Positions 26,138 through 38,600 of a stretch of 64,000 bases of DNA are shown in pieces. Position 1 is the stretch's first letter, and every line of letters starts with the position of its first letter. Both the position numbers and the translations under genes were made by a program. This stretch comes from Phylloscopus collybita (lineage: Eukaryota > Chordata > Aves > Passeriformes > Phylloscopidae): the NCBI GenBank assembly GCA_027886175.1, contig JAJNNQ010000024.1, forward strand, positions 5,750,001 through 5,814,000, written 5' to 3'. Below the pieces are notes generated by a model. The model had not been told where the DNA came from, made no database searches, and was given only the letters and a program-made list of their open reading frames with translations.

Positions 26138-26186
26138 ATAAAAAAAAATTAAAAAAAAAAGAAAAAATCAAAAAAGAAAAAAGAGA
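26138..26186 (+). repeat. A-rich simple sequence
   Basis: About 50 bp of almost pure A with interrupting T, G and C, about 60 bp beyond the CR1 3' end. CR1 does not end in poly(A), so this is a separate low-complexity tract. Confidence 0.8.
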
Positions 26187-27885
26187 GTGTGGTTGTCAAC
26201 AGATAAAATCATGGAAATACAGTGGCTTAGGTATTTCCATATTTTAACTTCAGCGTCAAGTGTGCCTTTAAATCCATCTGAAAGTGCAGAGGACTGCATT
26301 TTAACATTCTGTCAACAAAAACCTGTGTGTTTTAAAGCTTGCTGATCTGGGATGAAGCAGCACTGAATAGAAATGGTGATTACAGAGCTACTGACAGAAC
26401 ATTTTGAAAAAAACAGACTGTTGGCCTTCGCCTTGCTAGATCCAGCTTGGTACAGTGAAAGCAAACCAGCCATTTATTGGCTTCCAAGGTGGAAAAGCTA
26501 TGTCAAAAAATGCTCAGGTATGTTTTTCAATACATACACGTTAGTTCACAAAAGAGTCATAGACAACCCTGTAAAGGAATCCATGCATTGCCAGTGAACA
26601 TCATCACCTGAACCCATCAAAAATAAACTCCAAAGAAATGCAGAAATCAGAACGATGTGGGAATACTTCCAGCTTCAGAGTTCTTGTTTATGAAAACCTC
26701 TGGAGAGAAAAGAAAATGGGTGGCTGGCTGCCAGCTAAGGCTATTTATCATAAATATGCCCTGTAGCACCTTCTGGAAACCTGTGTGATTTCTAAATATA
26801 CTCTTGGCCAAACCCCATGATTTAATTCAATGTGCTGCACCTTCCTGTTTTACATAAAAGCCTTGATTTTAGTTCTCCCTACAAACTGAACATAAAATAG
26901 CCTCACTCACTATAATATCTGGAAGAATAGCTACAACTGAGAAGCTGCCTTTGTACCTATGGAGGGCCTTCTCCCCACACATGCACATCAGCAACTATCT
27001 AAGGAGGAACAGCACAAAGTAAACCTCCCATTTTCTTTTCACACTTTTTTGTCTTCCCTGAAGGAGAAGTCCTGGGGCTGAGAGGCGGGTGTGGGGCTGG
27101 GTTTTTCCTGTAGGAATAATCTTGTTCCTGTGTGTTTCTCCCAAGGCCCAGGCAGGGATCAGTAATTTACAGCTAAGCAGAGGCATGTTTCAACCCTACT
27201 TCCAAAAACATGCAAAGAAGAAAGTTTAAGACCTATGACCAGACTCTGCCTTGTTTTTTACCCTTGTGTGGAAGTTGAGTGGCCAAGGCACAAACAAGAG
27301 CAGAATTTGGCTCTGTTTAACTTCTTTTTAAAGGATTTCCTGTTCACCTCAGTCTCTAAAAGGCAACGAACAGCTAACCTTGCCCCACAACCCACCAACA
27401 CAGAACAAAACAACCACAAATCCCTCCAAACTCAGAAATCTCATCACTTTAGGAAAGAGCAGTTTCTAAGTAGCAGATACAAGAGAGAAAGAACAGGCAA
27501 GGCCTGATCTCAGCTCTGCATTAACTGGCAGTGATACCAGGAGCTGTAAAATGAAAGGTCTCAGATCAGATACAATAACCTGCTCCCTCCGTTCATTTTC
27601 CGTGAAAGCTGAACGTTTTCTTCTCTTTGCAATGCTGCAGACAAGGAGACAAATTTCAAACCAAGGAGTCTTGAGAGCAAGACAGAAAGCCAAACAATCA
27701 GAGACTGTGGGACTAATCTGGTGATTCGGCACAGCCATAGATTTGTTTTCCTTGTGAAATGAGGTGTATTGAATAAAGTTTGCTGATTTTCAGTCAGCAG
27801 GGGCTCTGTGCTTTGTTAAACTCACAACTTGATTCTTCTCTTCTGGTTTATTATTCTGAACAGAGAGAGTTTTGAGTTGCAGTGG
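26187..27885. other. Intergenic DNA, no gene recognised
   Basis: Ordinary A+T-rich sequence. No exon, repeat or regulatory element that I can support. Confidence 0.5.
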
Positions 27886-28136
27886 TTAGAATCACAGAAT
27901 CAGAATCATTAAGGTTGGAAAAGGCCTCCAAGATCATCAAGTCCAATTGCAAACGCAGCACCACCATCAAACCATGTCCTCAAGAGCCATATCCACGTTT
28001 TTCAAACATTTCCAGGGATGGTGACTCCACCACCTCCCTGTGCAGTCTGTTCCAATGTTTTACAATCTTTTCAGTGATTTTTTTTCCCTAATGTCTAATC
28101 TAAATGTCTCCTGGTGCCACCTGAGGCCATTTCCTC
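27886..28136 (-). repeat. CR1 LINE fragment, antisense orientation
   Basis: The plus strand opens with the reversed CR1 3' end (AGAATCACAGAATCAGAATC), then AAGGTTGGAAAAGGCCTCCA and the CCATATCCACGTTTTTC, GGTGACTCCACCACCTCCC blocks in the order expected of a minus-strand CR1. It is 5' truncated, which is usual for CR1. Confidence 0.9.
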
Positions 28137-28486
28137 AAGGTGTGTTTTTAAGAGGAAAAAAGAAAAAGATTCAGGCGCCGTGAAGGTCAAGTGGGAACAC
28201 GACTGTGACATGAAGGATTGGATCTCACACCGATAGCCATCAGGAAATTCCCTGTCTGCACTTTTGCTTCCCTTCTGGCCCCATTCCTTGACATACTGTA
28301 ATTGCAAGTCCTGAAAGGCATCTGCAGCCCAGTGCTCTGCGTGGAGGGAGGATGGAGAGGGCTCCACGTGGGAAATCCATCTCCCCTTAGGGGGGAAGAT
28401 GGGCCAGGAGCAGCTGTGGTGCTGTGCCATGAGCCACTCACTGCTGCCCCGCTCCTGCAGAGGAGTCACAGCCCTGGTAAAATGGC
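28137..28486. other. Unique spacer between two CR1 fragments
   Basis: About 350 bp with no recognised feature. Confidence 0.5.
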
Positions 28487-29000
28487 AGAATCACAGAATT
28501 GTTTGGGTCTTTAAGAGACCTTAAAGTTCATCCAGTTCCGCACCTCTGTCATGGAAGGGGACATCACCCACCAGACCAGGTTGCCCAGAGATTCACCCAA
28601 TCTGGCCTTAAACACTTCCAGGGATGAGGCATCTGTATCTCTGGGAAACCTGTGCCAGTGCCTCACCATCCTCACATTAAAGAATTTCTTTGTAATGTTT
28701 AATCTAAACCTGCCCTCTTTCAGTTTGAATCCATTCCCCCTCGTCCTGCCACTCCACGCTCTTGTACAAAGCCCCTTTCCATCTTTCTTGCAGGCTCCTT
28801 CAGACAATGTAAGGCTGCAATTAAGTCACCCCTAAGATGTCTCTTTTGCAGGCTGAACAATCCAAATTTTCTCAGCCTTTTGTCGTAGGAGTGGTGCTCT
28901 ATCCCTCCAATTAACTCGGTAGCCTTCTCTGGACTTGCTCCACATGTCCCCCCTGTGCTGGGGACCCCAGAGGTCGGTGGTCACCCTCCCCTTCTTGCTG
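28487..29000 (-). repeat. CR1 LINE fragment, antisense, abutting GPR89 CpG island
   Basis: Opens with AGAATCACAGAATTGTTTGG (reversed CR1 3' end) and continues through the GGACATCACCCACCAGACCA and CTTCTCTGGACTTGCTCCAC blocks to about 29000, where CR1 similarity fades into the CpG island of GPR89. It is longer than the neighbouring copy at 27.9 kb and in the same orientation. No intact ORF. Confidence 0.9.
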
Positions 29001-29129
29001 TGCCTCGCACACCTCCTGCTGCCCCCAGGCCAGCAGCGGGTGCCCTTCCCGCGGCTCTTGAGGGCAGCACCCGCGCTGAGTTTCCAAAGGACAGGCCAAG
29101 GGCTCAGGGTCGAGCACATCCCCACTCCG

Positions 29130-29600
29130 TTCCCTCACAGCGGGACCGCCACGTTCCCCCCGCTGGGGCCGCTCCCGCCGGGGGGCGGAGCGCCCCGCCA
29201 AGGCCCCGCCCCCTTGGCCCCGCCCCCGCCGCGAGGAGGGCGGGGCGCCGTGCCCGGGGCACGCGGCCGCGCGCCTGCGCACCGCCACCACCGGAGCCGG
29301 AAGCGCGGCGGGCGGGGCGGAGCGGGCAGCGTTGGGCGCCGCCATGAGTTTCCTCATCGACTCCAGCATCATGTTCACCTCACAGGTACCCAGCCCTTGC
29401 GCGCCGCTGCGGCGCGGTGCCTCCGGCCGGGAGAAAGGCGAGGGAGCGGGGGGGTCCCGCCGTCACCGGGCTTCCCTCTCCCTGCGCCGTGTCCGTGCTG
29501 GAGAAGCGCGAGGGCGGCGCCTGGGGGCGCGCGTGCGCAGCTCTGCGCGCGAGGGGCGCGCGGACCCTCAGGGGTGGCCGGGCCGGAGCCAGCCCAGCCC
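29130..29600 (+). promoter_or_regulatory. GPR89 CpG-island promoter
   Basis: Very dense CpG and GC boxes (several CCCCGCCC/GGGCGG) typical of a TATA-less housekeeping promoter. An NRF1-like GCGCCTGCGCA lies at 29271-29281 and an ETS/GABP-type CCGGAAG at 29297-29303, about 40-70 bp before the start codon, where such sites usually mark initiation. The island covers exon 1 and the start of intron 1. Confidence 0.85.
29344..29385 (+). CDS. GPR89: GPR89 coding exon 1
   Basis: Encodes residues 1-14 ([14 protein letters not shown]), ends CACAG|GTACCC, phase 0. The upstream in-frame codons have no ATG, so this methionine is the start. Confidence 0.97.
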
Positions 29601-32600
29601 AGCCCAGCAGAACTCCTTTGAGTTTAAATTGAAGTTTCTCCTGTTGGAACAGACAGGGAGGTTCATCTTGCTGATCTCCACTGAGTGCTTGGTTGGTTTC
29701 CGATACTTCTCAACAGGGCTGATCCTAGGCAGTTAGACCAGACGCAAATGCGTTTAAGTGGATCACAGAGGGATCTGAGTTAAGCTTCTGAGCTGGTGTG
29801 AAAGATTTGTTCTGTAGTGATGAGGGATGAGCTGGGGAAAAGGAACCTTTCCCTTCTTCAGCAGCAGGTGGTTTGCCTTAGACTTCAGTACACAGCGCTA
29901 ATTCCTGACAGTTTTCAGGACAGCTTTTGACCGTTTCTTAGAAGAACAGTGCCCTCCCATTTTAAAATGCTTTGGGTTTTGCTTACGATGGCTTTTTCAC
30001 TTTTGGTGGCTTGAGCGTAGCTTTGGTACTGTTAACAACTCACCCAGAACAAAAACTCCCACTTTTTTGCTTTGAGTTCTGAGCTCTAACTTATCTAATA
30101 GCTTTTCTTTCATTTCTGATGGCAGCTTTGAACACTCTCATTGTCTTCAGCAGTACCAAGTTAGATGTTCAAGTTGCTGCATGTAATCGTCAAATGCTCA
30201 AGATTTTGCAGAGTTTACATGTCACATTCACCTGCAGTGTCTTGAACTGTGAACTTTTACCAAAATGTCTTTGCTTTTGTACAGTCCCTAACACAAGGGG
30301 AGTCTAATCTTCATGTTCAGTTTTCTGTTACTATTGTACTTACTTATGTCATCTTTTTGAAAATTTGTCTCTACCTTTTTCCTTCTTTCCACTGTTAAAT
30401 ATGAAATTCCTTTATGTGGATCTCATTTGCTTATCACACTTCTTTACCTTATGACCTGTAGATAGGAGGCTTATGGAGTATCTTTCCTTTTTGCTAGCAG
30501 CTACTTTAAAGTCTGAAGTTCTCCTCAAACAAGTTTTGCCAGCTGTTACCAATCACTCATTCAACCTCATTCCTATTTCAGTTGTTCTTTCGAGGCAGCT
30601 GTGTTTGATCTTCTTGCCCAGCATTCCAGGTATTCCTTGTCTGTAAATCATGTCAGTGTGTTGCCTTTGCCACTGGTTCCTCCTGATGTGCAGGGAAGTA
30701 ATCCACAGTAAGTCCTTTGTTTTTTGTCGTTGAATGTTTCCCATCTCCACAGCATGGGCAGAAAGCTCTGGCCACTTCCATGTGCTCTCAGGAGATACAC
30801 TGACTTTATTCCTTGATGTCTGACATACACTGAATTTTGGCTTTGCCTTGGTCAGAGCTACTTCTGTAAGCAATACAGAGCATTTCCTGGATTCTCTTTT
30901 TGCTTGGGTTCTTTTAAATCATTACACTCCCTTTCAGTCTTATGAGGAATAGATAGGACTACCCACAGGAGGCCTGACAGCACAGTCCCCTTCTCCTCTC
31001 TGAAGACAGGTAGTTGCAGTTTTGGCTGCCTTGCTCAATTTGTATTTACTTCATTTAAGTCATTTGCAAAACAGCTGTGATACTAACCTGATCCCTTCAG
31101 GAGTGTGAAGAAACTTAAGCATAATGTGCTTTCACAGCCACTGAAATGCAAAGTGTTACTGGTTTTTTCTGCATCACCTGCCTTGTCCGTGTGGCTTTCT
31201 GCAGCTCCAGATTGTGGTTTGAGGCATTCAGCACTGCCTTTTCCTCACCTCAGAGATGCTGGTAGCACCTTTCACCCACAATGTGTCAGTGTCTAACCAG
31301 ATGTATTGTAAGGACCTCTGCAAAAATTCACATGCACTTCAGTCTACAAGAAACAGCAGATGTTTTTATGGAATTTACTCCTCCCTAGAAGAGGTGTGTA
31401 TGGTGGACATTCAAGTGTTTGCTTTGCTTCCATTTCTGTACTTCCTATAAAGCAAACCATAGGCTTTAATCTGTAGATTACAAAAGTGAAACAAGAATCA
31501 ACAGTGCAAAGGATTCTGGCAGGCCAGGAACTGAGGAATTCTGAGAATTTAGGAACACCAAACTCTGTTGTCTTCACCAGATCTTCCTTAGGGCCATAGC
31601 CTTTTGTGTCTGCTACACTTGGATGTTCAAAATATCATTTTTTCCATGGTACTCTGGCAGGTTTTAATCTTTTGTGGCTTTTGGGTACTTGGGGTTAGCT
31701 CTTTTCCTTCCATTTGTTTAATTTACAGTCAGCAGCACAGTGGGTTTGTCTTTGTCAAGTTGCAGGATGCAAATGTTGAGTGCTTCATCTCTGCAGGTGC
31801 TGTTCTTTGGATTTGGGTGGCTCTTCTTCATGCGAAAGCTCTTCAAGGATTATGAGGTGAGAAGGAACCTTTCATTACAAGTCTGTGTCTTAAAAAATTA
31901 TTCCCAGTTATAAAAATGCTTTTAAAACTGCATGTAGTCTTATTCCTCTCTTTAATCCCTTTTATCATACCTGAAGTTAGTCTGGTTTTAATATTCTGTT
32001 GTGCTTCTATTTGAAAGACTCCTAGATATCTGAGGAAATGGGTTCTTCTGGGTGGCCACTGAAAGTTTCCATGCTGGCTACTGTTAAATAAAAAGAAATA
32101 TGGAGGAGATGCAAGGGTAGTAGTAAACTGAGGGAACTATTTTGCCTTTTGCCCTAGTAAGCCCACCTTTTATAAAGTGCAATTTTTGAGAGAAAATCAA
32201 ATCCAGTGGTTTAAACCCAGTGAGGTGTGTCAGTTGCAGCTGAATTGGTTGTGAGGCTTGGATGGGATAAAAATGCCATTCTCTTATCTGTAGTGGTGTG
32301 TGAGATTGTACTCTAGGTTAAAGATGGTTTAAGTGCAAGCCAAATTCAGACGCCAACAGTTTTTCTGACGTGGATTTTGTTTTTAAATCTGAGGTTAATA
32401 TCAAAGAGCTCTCAGTGTGTGAGTTTGCCCTCTGTTTTCTAAGAGGCTTTTGGCTTTCTCCTAAGCAGATAAAGCAAGAGACCGAGTTGTGGGCCATCAT
32501 ACCTTGTGATTTGTTTTGTTGTCTGAGGGATATCAGGATGCCATTCCAGAAATGTAAATGCCCACTGTCTCTGGATTGTTCTCTGCGTTGCAGGTGCGAC

Positions 32601-35600
32601 AGTATGTGGTCCAGGTGATCTTCTCTGTGACTTTTGCCTTCTCTTGTACCATGTTTGAACTCATCATCTTTGAGATTTTGGGAGTGCTGAACAGCAGGTG
32701 AGTCTGGGAACCCACTGGGGACTGTGGCCTGTCTTGTGCTCTGCAGCATCTTCAGTCTAACTTCTAAATTAATGGATTAGTCTTGGATTGGGGAATCATG
32801 GGAGAAAACTGTCAACAACTCAGTGGAGATGTACAGCAGCATTTGTTTATTTGACAGAACATGGGACTAGTAGCCATAAGCTTCCAATTTGCCATGCAAT
32901 GGCTATTAACAATTGGTCTAGGTCCTTAGGGCAAGGCTTTAGCCTTTGGTTTTCTCTATTTGTGAAGTTAAAAGAAATGATTTCTTTTATGGAAGTGTTG
33001 TAACTCTTCAACTCTTCAGATCATGCTAAGAGCACTTTTCAGATGCTAAAGACTGCAGAAACTTTAAGCACTGGTTTTTCTTTGGTGGTCAGAGGAATGA
33101 ATAAGATGTGAAGCTAATTGTGGAGTGAAAGCTATGTCTGTCACAATACAGGATTTGTGAATTAAAGGTGAACCCCCCTTGACTTCTACATAAAGGGGAT
33201 GTTAAAAGCTGTCTTTTTTGGAAGTCAGTAGGAAAGAGAAGATAGAACAATAACACATAGAGGCTAAGTTGGGTTTCTTCTTATTCTATCTCATCATATG
33301 AGAGAGCAGACAAAGGGGTTGAAAGGCAAGAAGTACAGAACTGATGAAAGGTAATGTTCTGTATGTTATTAATATGTGGGGTTGGTAGAGAGGGCACTGA
33401 GGAGAATGCTTTTCTAAGCTTCAATAAAGGGCTAAGACTTCATTATAGATGAAAATGTTTGCCTCTGAATTAGTCAGGAAAAAGTGACAAGGATCCTAGT
33501 AATTTCTTCTTCCCTGAGGATGAGGAAGATATGAGTTAATGTTGGGAATGCAGACATTTATTTTTCTGTTCAAGTAAAATGAAAGGTCAGTTCAGGCAAG
33601 ATGAATCTCACCTGCATTTGACTACTCTAATTTGTTCAGAGGAGTATTGATCATGTTGATCTGTATTTATAAAGCCTTGCTTTGCAAAATCTTGCAGATG
33701 ACACAATTCACTCTGCAGTGAAACATGCTGAATTATCAACGTTAAATATTTTTAGTCTTTTCAATATGAATTAGCTCTTTTTTTTGACTCAGCTGTTCAT
33801 TAGAAAATTAATTACTACTTAGTTTTGATTTACTGTTCAACTAGATGAGCAGTCAGTCACGTGAATCATGCTGCAACTGGCATTAGTCACCATAGAAAAT
33901 ACAGTTTTTGACAAAATACCCAGCCTGGTTTTCTGGATAGTTGTTTAGTTTTAAATACACATTCTTGACCTCTGTATTTAAAAATAAAACCGTACAAAAC
34001 CCCAAACCAAACCACTCCCTCTCCTCTACCCTAATAAAATAAAAAAATCCAGAATATTCTATATGCTAAACCAATATTATTCATTGCTTGATGTAGTTGA
34101 AAAGATTTCACTGACATGCAATTTTCTTTGAGAAATTTGTTGTATTGTGATATCGTGCTAATCAGTATTTTGGCTTTGTTTCAGCTCTCGATATTTTCAT
34201 TGGAAGCTGAACCTGTGTGTCATTTTGCTCATCCTGGTCTTCATGGTGCCCTTCTACATTGGTTACTTTGTTGTGAGCAATATCAGATTATGTGAGTACT
34301 TGCTTTGTGGCAGGGGAGCTGCTAATTTGAGACTAGGACTACAAATGAGAAATAATTTTGTTCACTGTCCTTGTACCTCCCTCCTTGCCCTGGCTTTGTT
34401 CTGGCTAAATGCCTTCTCTTTGGAACTTGATGCTTTATGATAAACCAACCATTCAATGAACAGTTAGGAAGTGCTTTACATGGCCCCAGCAAACGCTGCT
34501 TTTCTTCATGGATTTCAACAAAGTTGAGCATTTTGGAGTAATGTTACTGGGATTTGTTCCTTTGCAGTTTTAAGCTTGCAGCCAAACTCTGCAACCCTTG
34601 GCAAGGCTGTGTTGTTCTGCTAGGGGGCAAAAGAAATGAGGCAGAGAAGCTCAATAAATCACTTCTGAAGCAGAAAAGCTCAGTAAATTACTTTTGCTTT
34701 TTTTGTTTCTACTGTCTGGATGAGGCCTCTTCTGTGGGCTAATGGGCACTTAACCCTTGAGCTGTTGATACTCATCACTGTTTTGTTTGAAGCTTAGGCA
34801 CGTAGGTTGGGAATACTAAATGTGTAGTTCTGCCATGGAGATGAAATATTTAGGATTCATGTTCAAGATCACATCAGAAAGAAGCAGTGAAGTGGTCCCA
34901 TGTGGACAGTGGAGCCTTGTGGGAGGTGAGGGGGTGCAACACTGCAAGCTGTAGCTCTGTCAGGTGACACCTGCTTTGGCCACCTGTTCTCAAAGTAGCA
35001 TTTAGATCAATGTAGAAATGTTGCAAGCTATAAAATCTCTAAAGGAAGAACCCATTTTAAACACTCCCTTTTTCCTCTCCATTAGTGCACAGACAGAAAC
35101 TGCTTTTTGCCTGTGTTGTGTGGTTGACATTCATGTATTTCTTCTGGAAGTTGGGAGATCCATTTCCTATCCTCAGCCCAAAACATGGTGAGTTTCATTT
35201 TCTTACTGATTTCTTTCCTCCTTTGTTGTTTCACTTTTATTTTGGAGCTATTGTTATCTCAGCTCTACAGCTGGGACTGTAGAAAGTGGTTCCTGCAACT
35301 GAGGGTCTGCTCTGCTTTGAAATCTGCAATGTGGAGGTTGTCAGACTGACAGAAGTGGGTGGATACAACTGGGTTATTTTCATTAATTTTCTTTCAGTAC
35401 CACAGGAAAAGTTGAAGGAAGTAAGTCCTAACTGAACCTAGACTATGCAAGGACATGATGGTGTACTTTGGAGGGCACGGAAACTTTATCTCCACACAAA
35501 GTTGATCACAGTTTTTATTCACTTACCTCATTCTATTGTGGAGACAAAATATAGTTTCTTTAGGAAGCAAATCAGCAACCAAGCCTTCATCTGACTTTTT

Positions 35601-38600
35601 CCAGTCAGGTTTTTCTTTCCTGTGAGTGAAATCAGATGAGTTTAGCATGAGTGGCTGTCCAGTTGTGTCCAAAACACAGCAGTGTGCCTGAACACCGGAG
35701 TTGCACAGACAGCAGCCAGCAGTGGGCCTGGCAGTTGTGCTGGCTTTGGTACAGATTCCTGCTGTGCCTGAGCCCAGGGGCTGTGCAGTTGCCTGGGACT
35801 GGAGTGTGTCTGCTGGATGTCAGAGCTGTTTGTGTGCAGAATGGGCTTGGGTGCCTCTGTTGTGGTTGTGAGTATTTACAGTGTGAAGATTCTGTGTGCA
35901 CTTGGGCTAGTTTGGGTCCAACAGAGTTAGTGTGTGCCTGGCTCTGCTGAACCCTTCAGGCACCTGACTGTGCTGAGGGATTGTAACGCTGTTAGAACCA
36001 GACTGTTTGTCACCTGTGTTACCTGTGTAACTTACACTGCCCTTCAATTTCCCCTGCACTGGAATATTGTTTGGATATTGTTCCCAACAGGTGAAATTCA
36101 GTCAGTTTCACAGAAATGGGTGAATATGTCTGTCAGCATACAAAATGCTCAGCTTAGTCCTTCTGTTCTGTGGGAAGCTGCTTGACTCTGTACTCGTATG
36201 AGAAGTTGAAGGATACCAACTGGTGTAGAGTGTGCTCACCCTTTCATCTGTGACCCTAGGAAAAAATGTGTCTGTGTTTGTAATTGTGTCATTTGCCTCC
36301 GAAGTCCAGCAGCTGATGTATAGCGCAGATCCCTCCGCCCAGTGTTGCACTACCTGGAAAAGCTTGTATCCATTGTGAGCTGCAGAAGGTGCTTGAGTTG
36401 GCAGAATGTAATAATCCAGTGGAGACTTAGCCATGGGGTTTGGGTTATCCTCTTTAGGTCACCAGAAGGTTCTGGGAGGCTGTGTAACACCTGCAGATTT
36501 CCAGAATGGGTAGTAGGGTGTTTTCTGTTTTTAGTTGTACTTTACAGGGTGTGATACCTCCACTTAAGAGTTTTACAGTGCCTTATCCTACCAGGTGTAG
36601 ACATGAGGTTAGAACAAAGGATTCTACATGTTTATTCCCTGCTGTATTGTTGGGGTGCTGCTGTCCTGCATGTACAGACAAGGCTGCTGTGGCTTTCATC
36701 AGGGAGTGGTGACCCGATTCAGGCAGGTGGGGATGGGGGTGGCAGTGCACCATTGAGCAAGGGCTCCCTTGGACTGCAACTTATTTAACAAGCCTGAGTT
36801 TGGGAGCTCATGGTAGAGGGAAGGTTATGCTTAATGACACACCAGCATTCTAATGAAGCTCGTACCTTTATCTGAGCTGATAGAACATTCATTCACTTTA
36901 CGTGTGAGTTTCATGGGGGAAGCATTGCTCCGACCAGTGGAATGTCATGTCATTTTGAAGGCACCTCTGTTTTAAGTGCTGCAGTCTGACAGTGTGTGGG
37001 GCAAAAGGCCAGTGTATTGTAGCACATTCTGTAGCTCCTGTAAATCTCTGTGCAGCTGCACATGACTGGGTGTCTCGGTTTCCCTTTGTGAAGTCTTTTT
37101 GCCTTGTTTTCATCATTCATTCCACTTCTCTGAAGCATGAAATGTGGCTTGGCGCTCAGCCATCTCAGCTTTGCAACCGTGTAAGCTCTAAATGTGCTGT
37201 GTGTGGCAGCTGCCCTGTAACCAGCTCCCTAAAAAGTGAGTGGTGTTTACTACACATGGCACTGTGTCCTGGTTGAGGACAGGCTGAGGTCTGTGTTTAA
37301 GAAGAAATGCAGCTTCAGTGCTTGGTGATGGTTACAGCACAGGCTTGATGTTCGTGTTGAATTACATGTTTTAGAGTCCTCTTGGTGCTTAGGTAGAAGA
37401 CCTTGGTGGTGGTCACCTCAACGTGTTTGTGTCAACCAGATGAACACTGAACAGCCAGGAGCTGCTTAAGCCTCCCATCTCCACTGTCCTACAAGTACAG
37501 CTTGCATCTGATCTGGAGGGGTCACTTCTAATGGGATGGGGCTTCAGACATTTTTAGGCCAGGACCAGCTGGTTTGGTAATAATTGCAGAAGTGTCTTTG
37601 TGGAAGACACTCCTATATAAGTGCCTGGTGGATGATCTGTGTTCCCACCTCAGCAAATGGCAAACATTTTAGTAGTTTGGAGCCAAAATACTGATATTTA
37701 GTCCTCTCCACATGTCCAGATATTCCCCATCCCTATTTCTAGGCATGGTAATGTGATTTCTGAGGGAGACTTCCTACTCCTTTTCTCTCCTAGTCCCTGT
37801 CTGTCCTTCCTGTTACCTGGGGTCATTGCAGTGGGAAGGCAGTCAGATTAATTAAGCAGTGTTGTGTTAGGAGAGCACCAAATGTGGAGCAGAGTGAAGA
37901 GAGCAAGGTTGCTGATGCCATGTTTTTCTCTCCCTCAGGAATCCTGTCCATAGAACAGCTCATCAGCCGTGTTGGTGTGATTGGGGTGACACTCATGGCT
38001 TTGCTGTCAGGATTTGGGGCTGTCAACTGTCCATACACTTACATGTCCTACTTTCTCAGGTAACTGCAGCCTTGTGAGGTACTTGTCCAGCTTTTTGAGA
38101 TTATTTTTTGCTTTTCCTGTGGCATTGTTTCAAGTTTTTTTGTTACTTTTTTTCTGAATCTAGCTGTTGTCATGTCTGCATGCTAGAACCATTTCCACTG
38201 CTGCTGCATATTCCCCTTATACAGGCTTTTCTTTGTCTCATGGGCATGTGCACATCTCCTCTGAAATGGGGTAGCAGGCCTAATTGGAGGTGTTTATTTT
38301 GCAGGAATGTGACAGATGCAGATATTCTGGCTCTGGAGCGACGACTCCTTCAGACTATGGACATGATTGTTAGCAAGAAAAAAAGGTGAGAGGACAACAG
38401 TAGCATGAAATCATTTATCTCAAGGATTTGCAGTCAGTAGGATATAAGATGGATTTTGAAATCTGAATTGGGTTGAGCTGTGTGGTGTTTTGTTCTGGCC
38501 TAATACTTGACTGTTTTTAACACAAGGTGTGCCCTTTGTGGCTGCAGTGGCACAGATTAGGCTTCCAAGACCATTTGTAACTCTCTGCTGGCAGCATAAT

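Noticed and set aside
28935..29621. 228-codon plus-strand ORF across the GPR89 promoter
   Set aside because: It spans a CR1 end, the CpG island and exon 1 in another frame. Pro/Arg-rich composition is a GC-content artefact.
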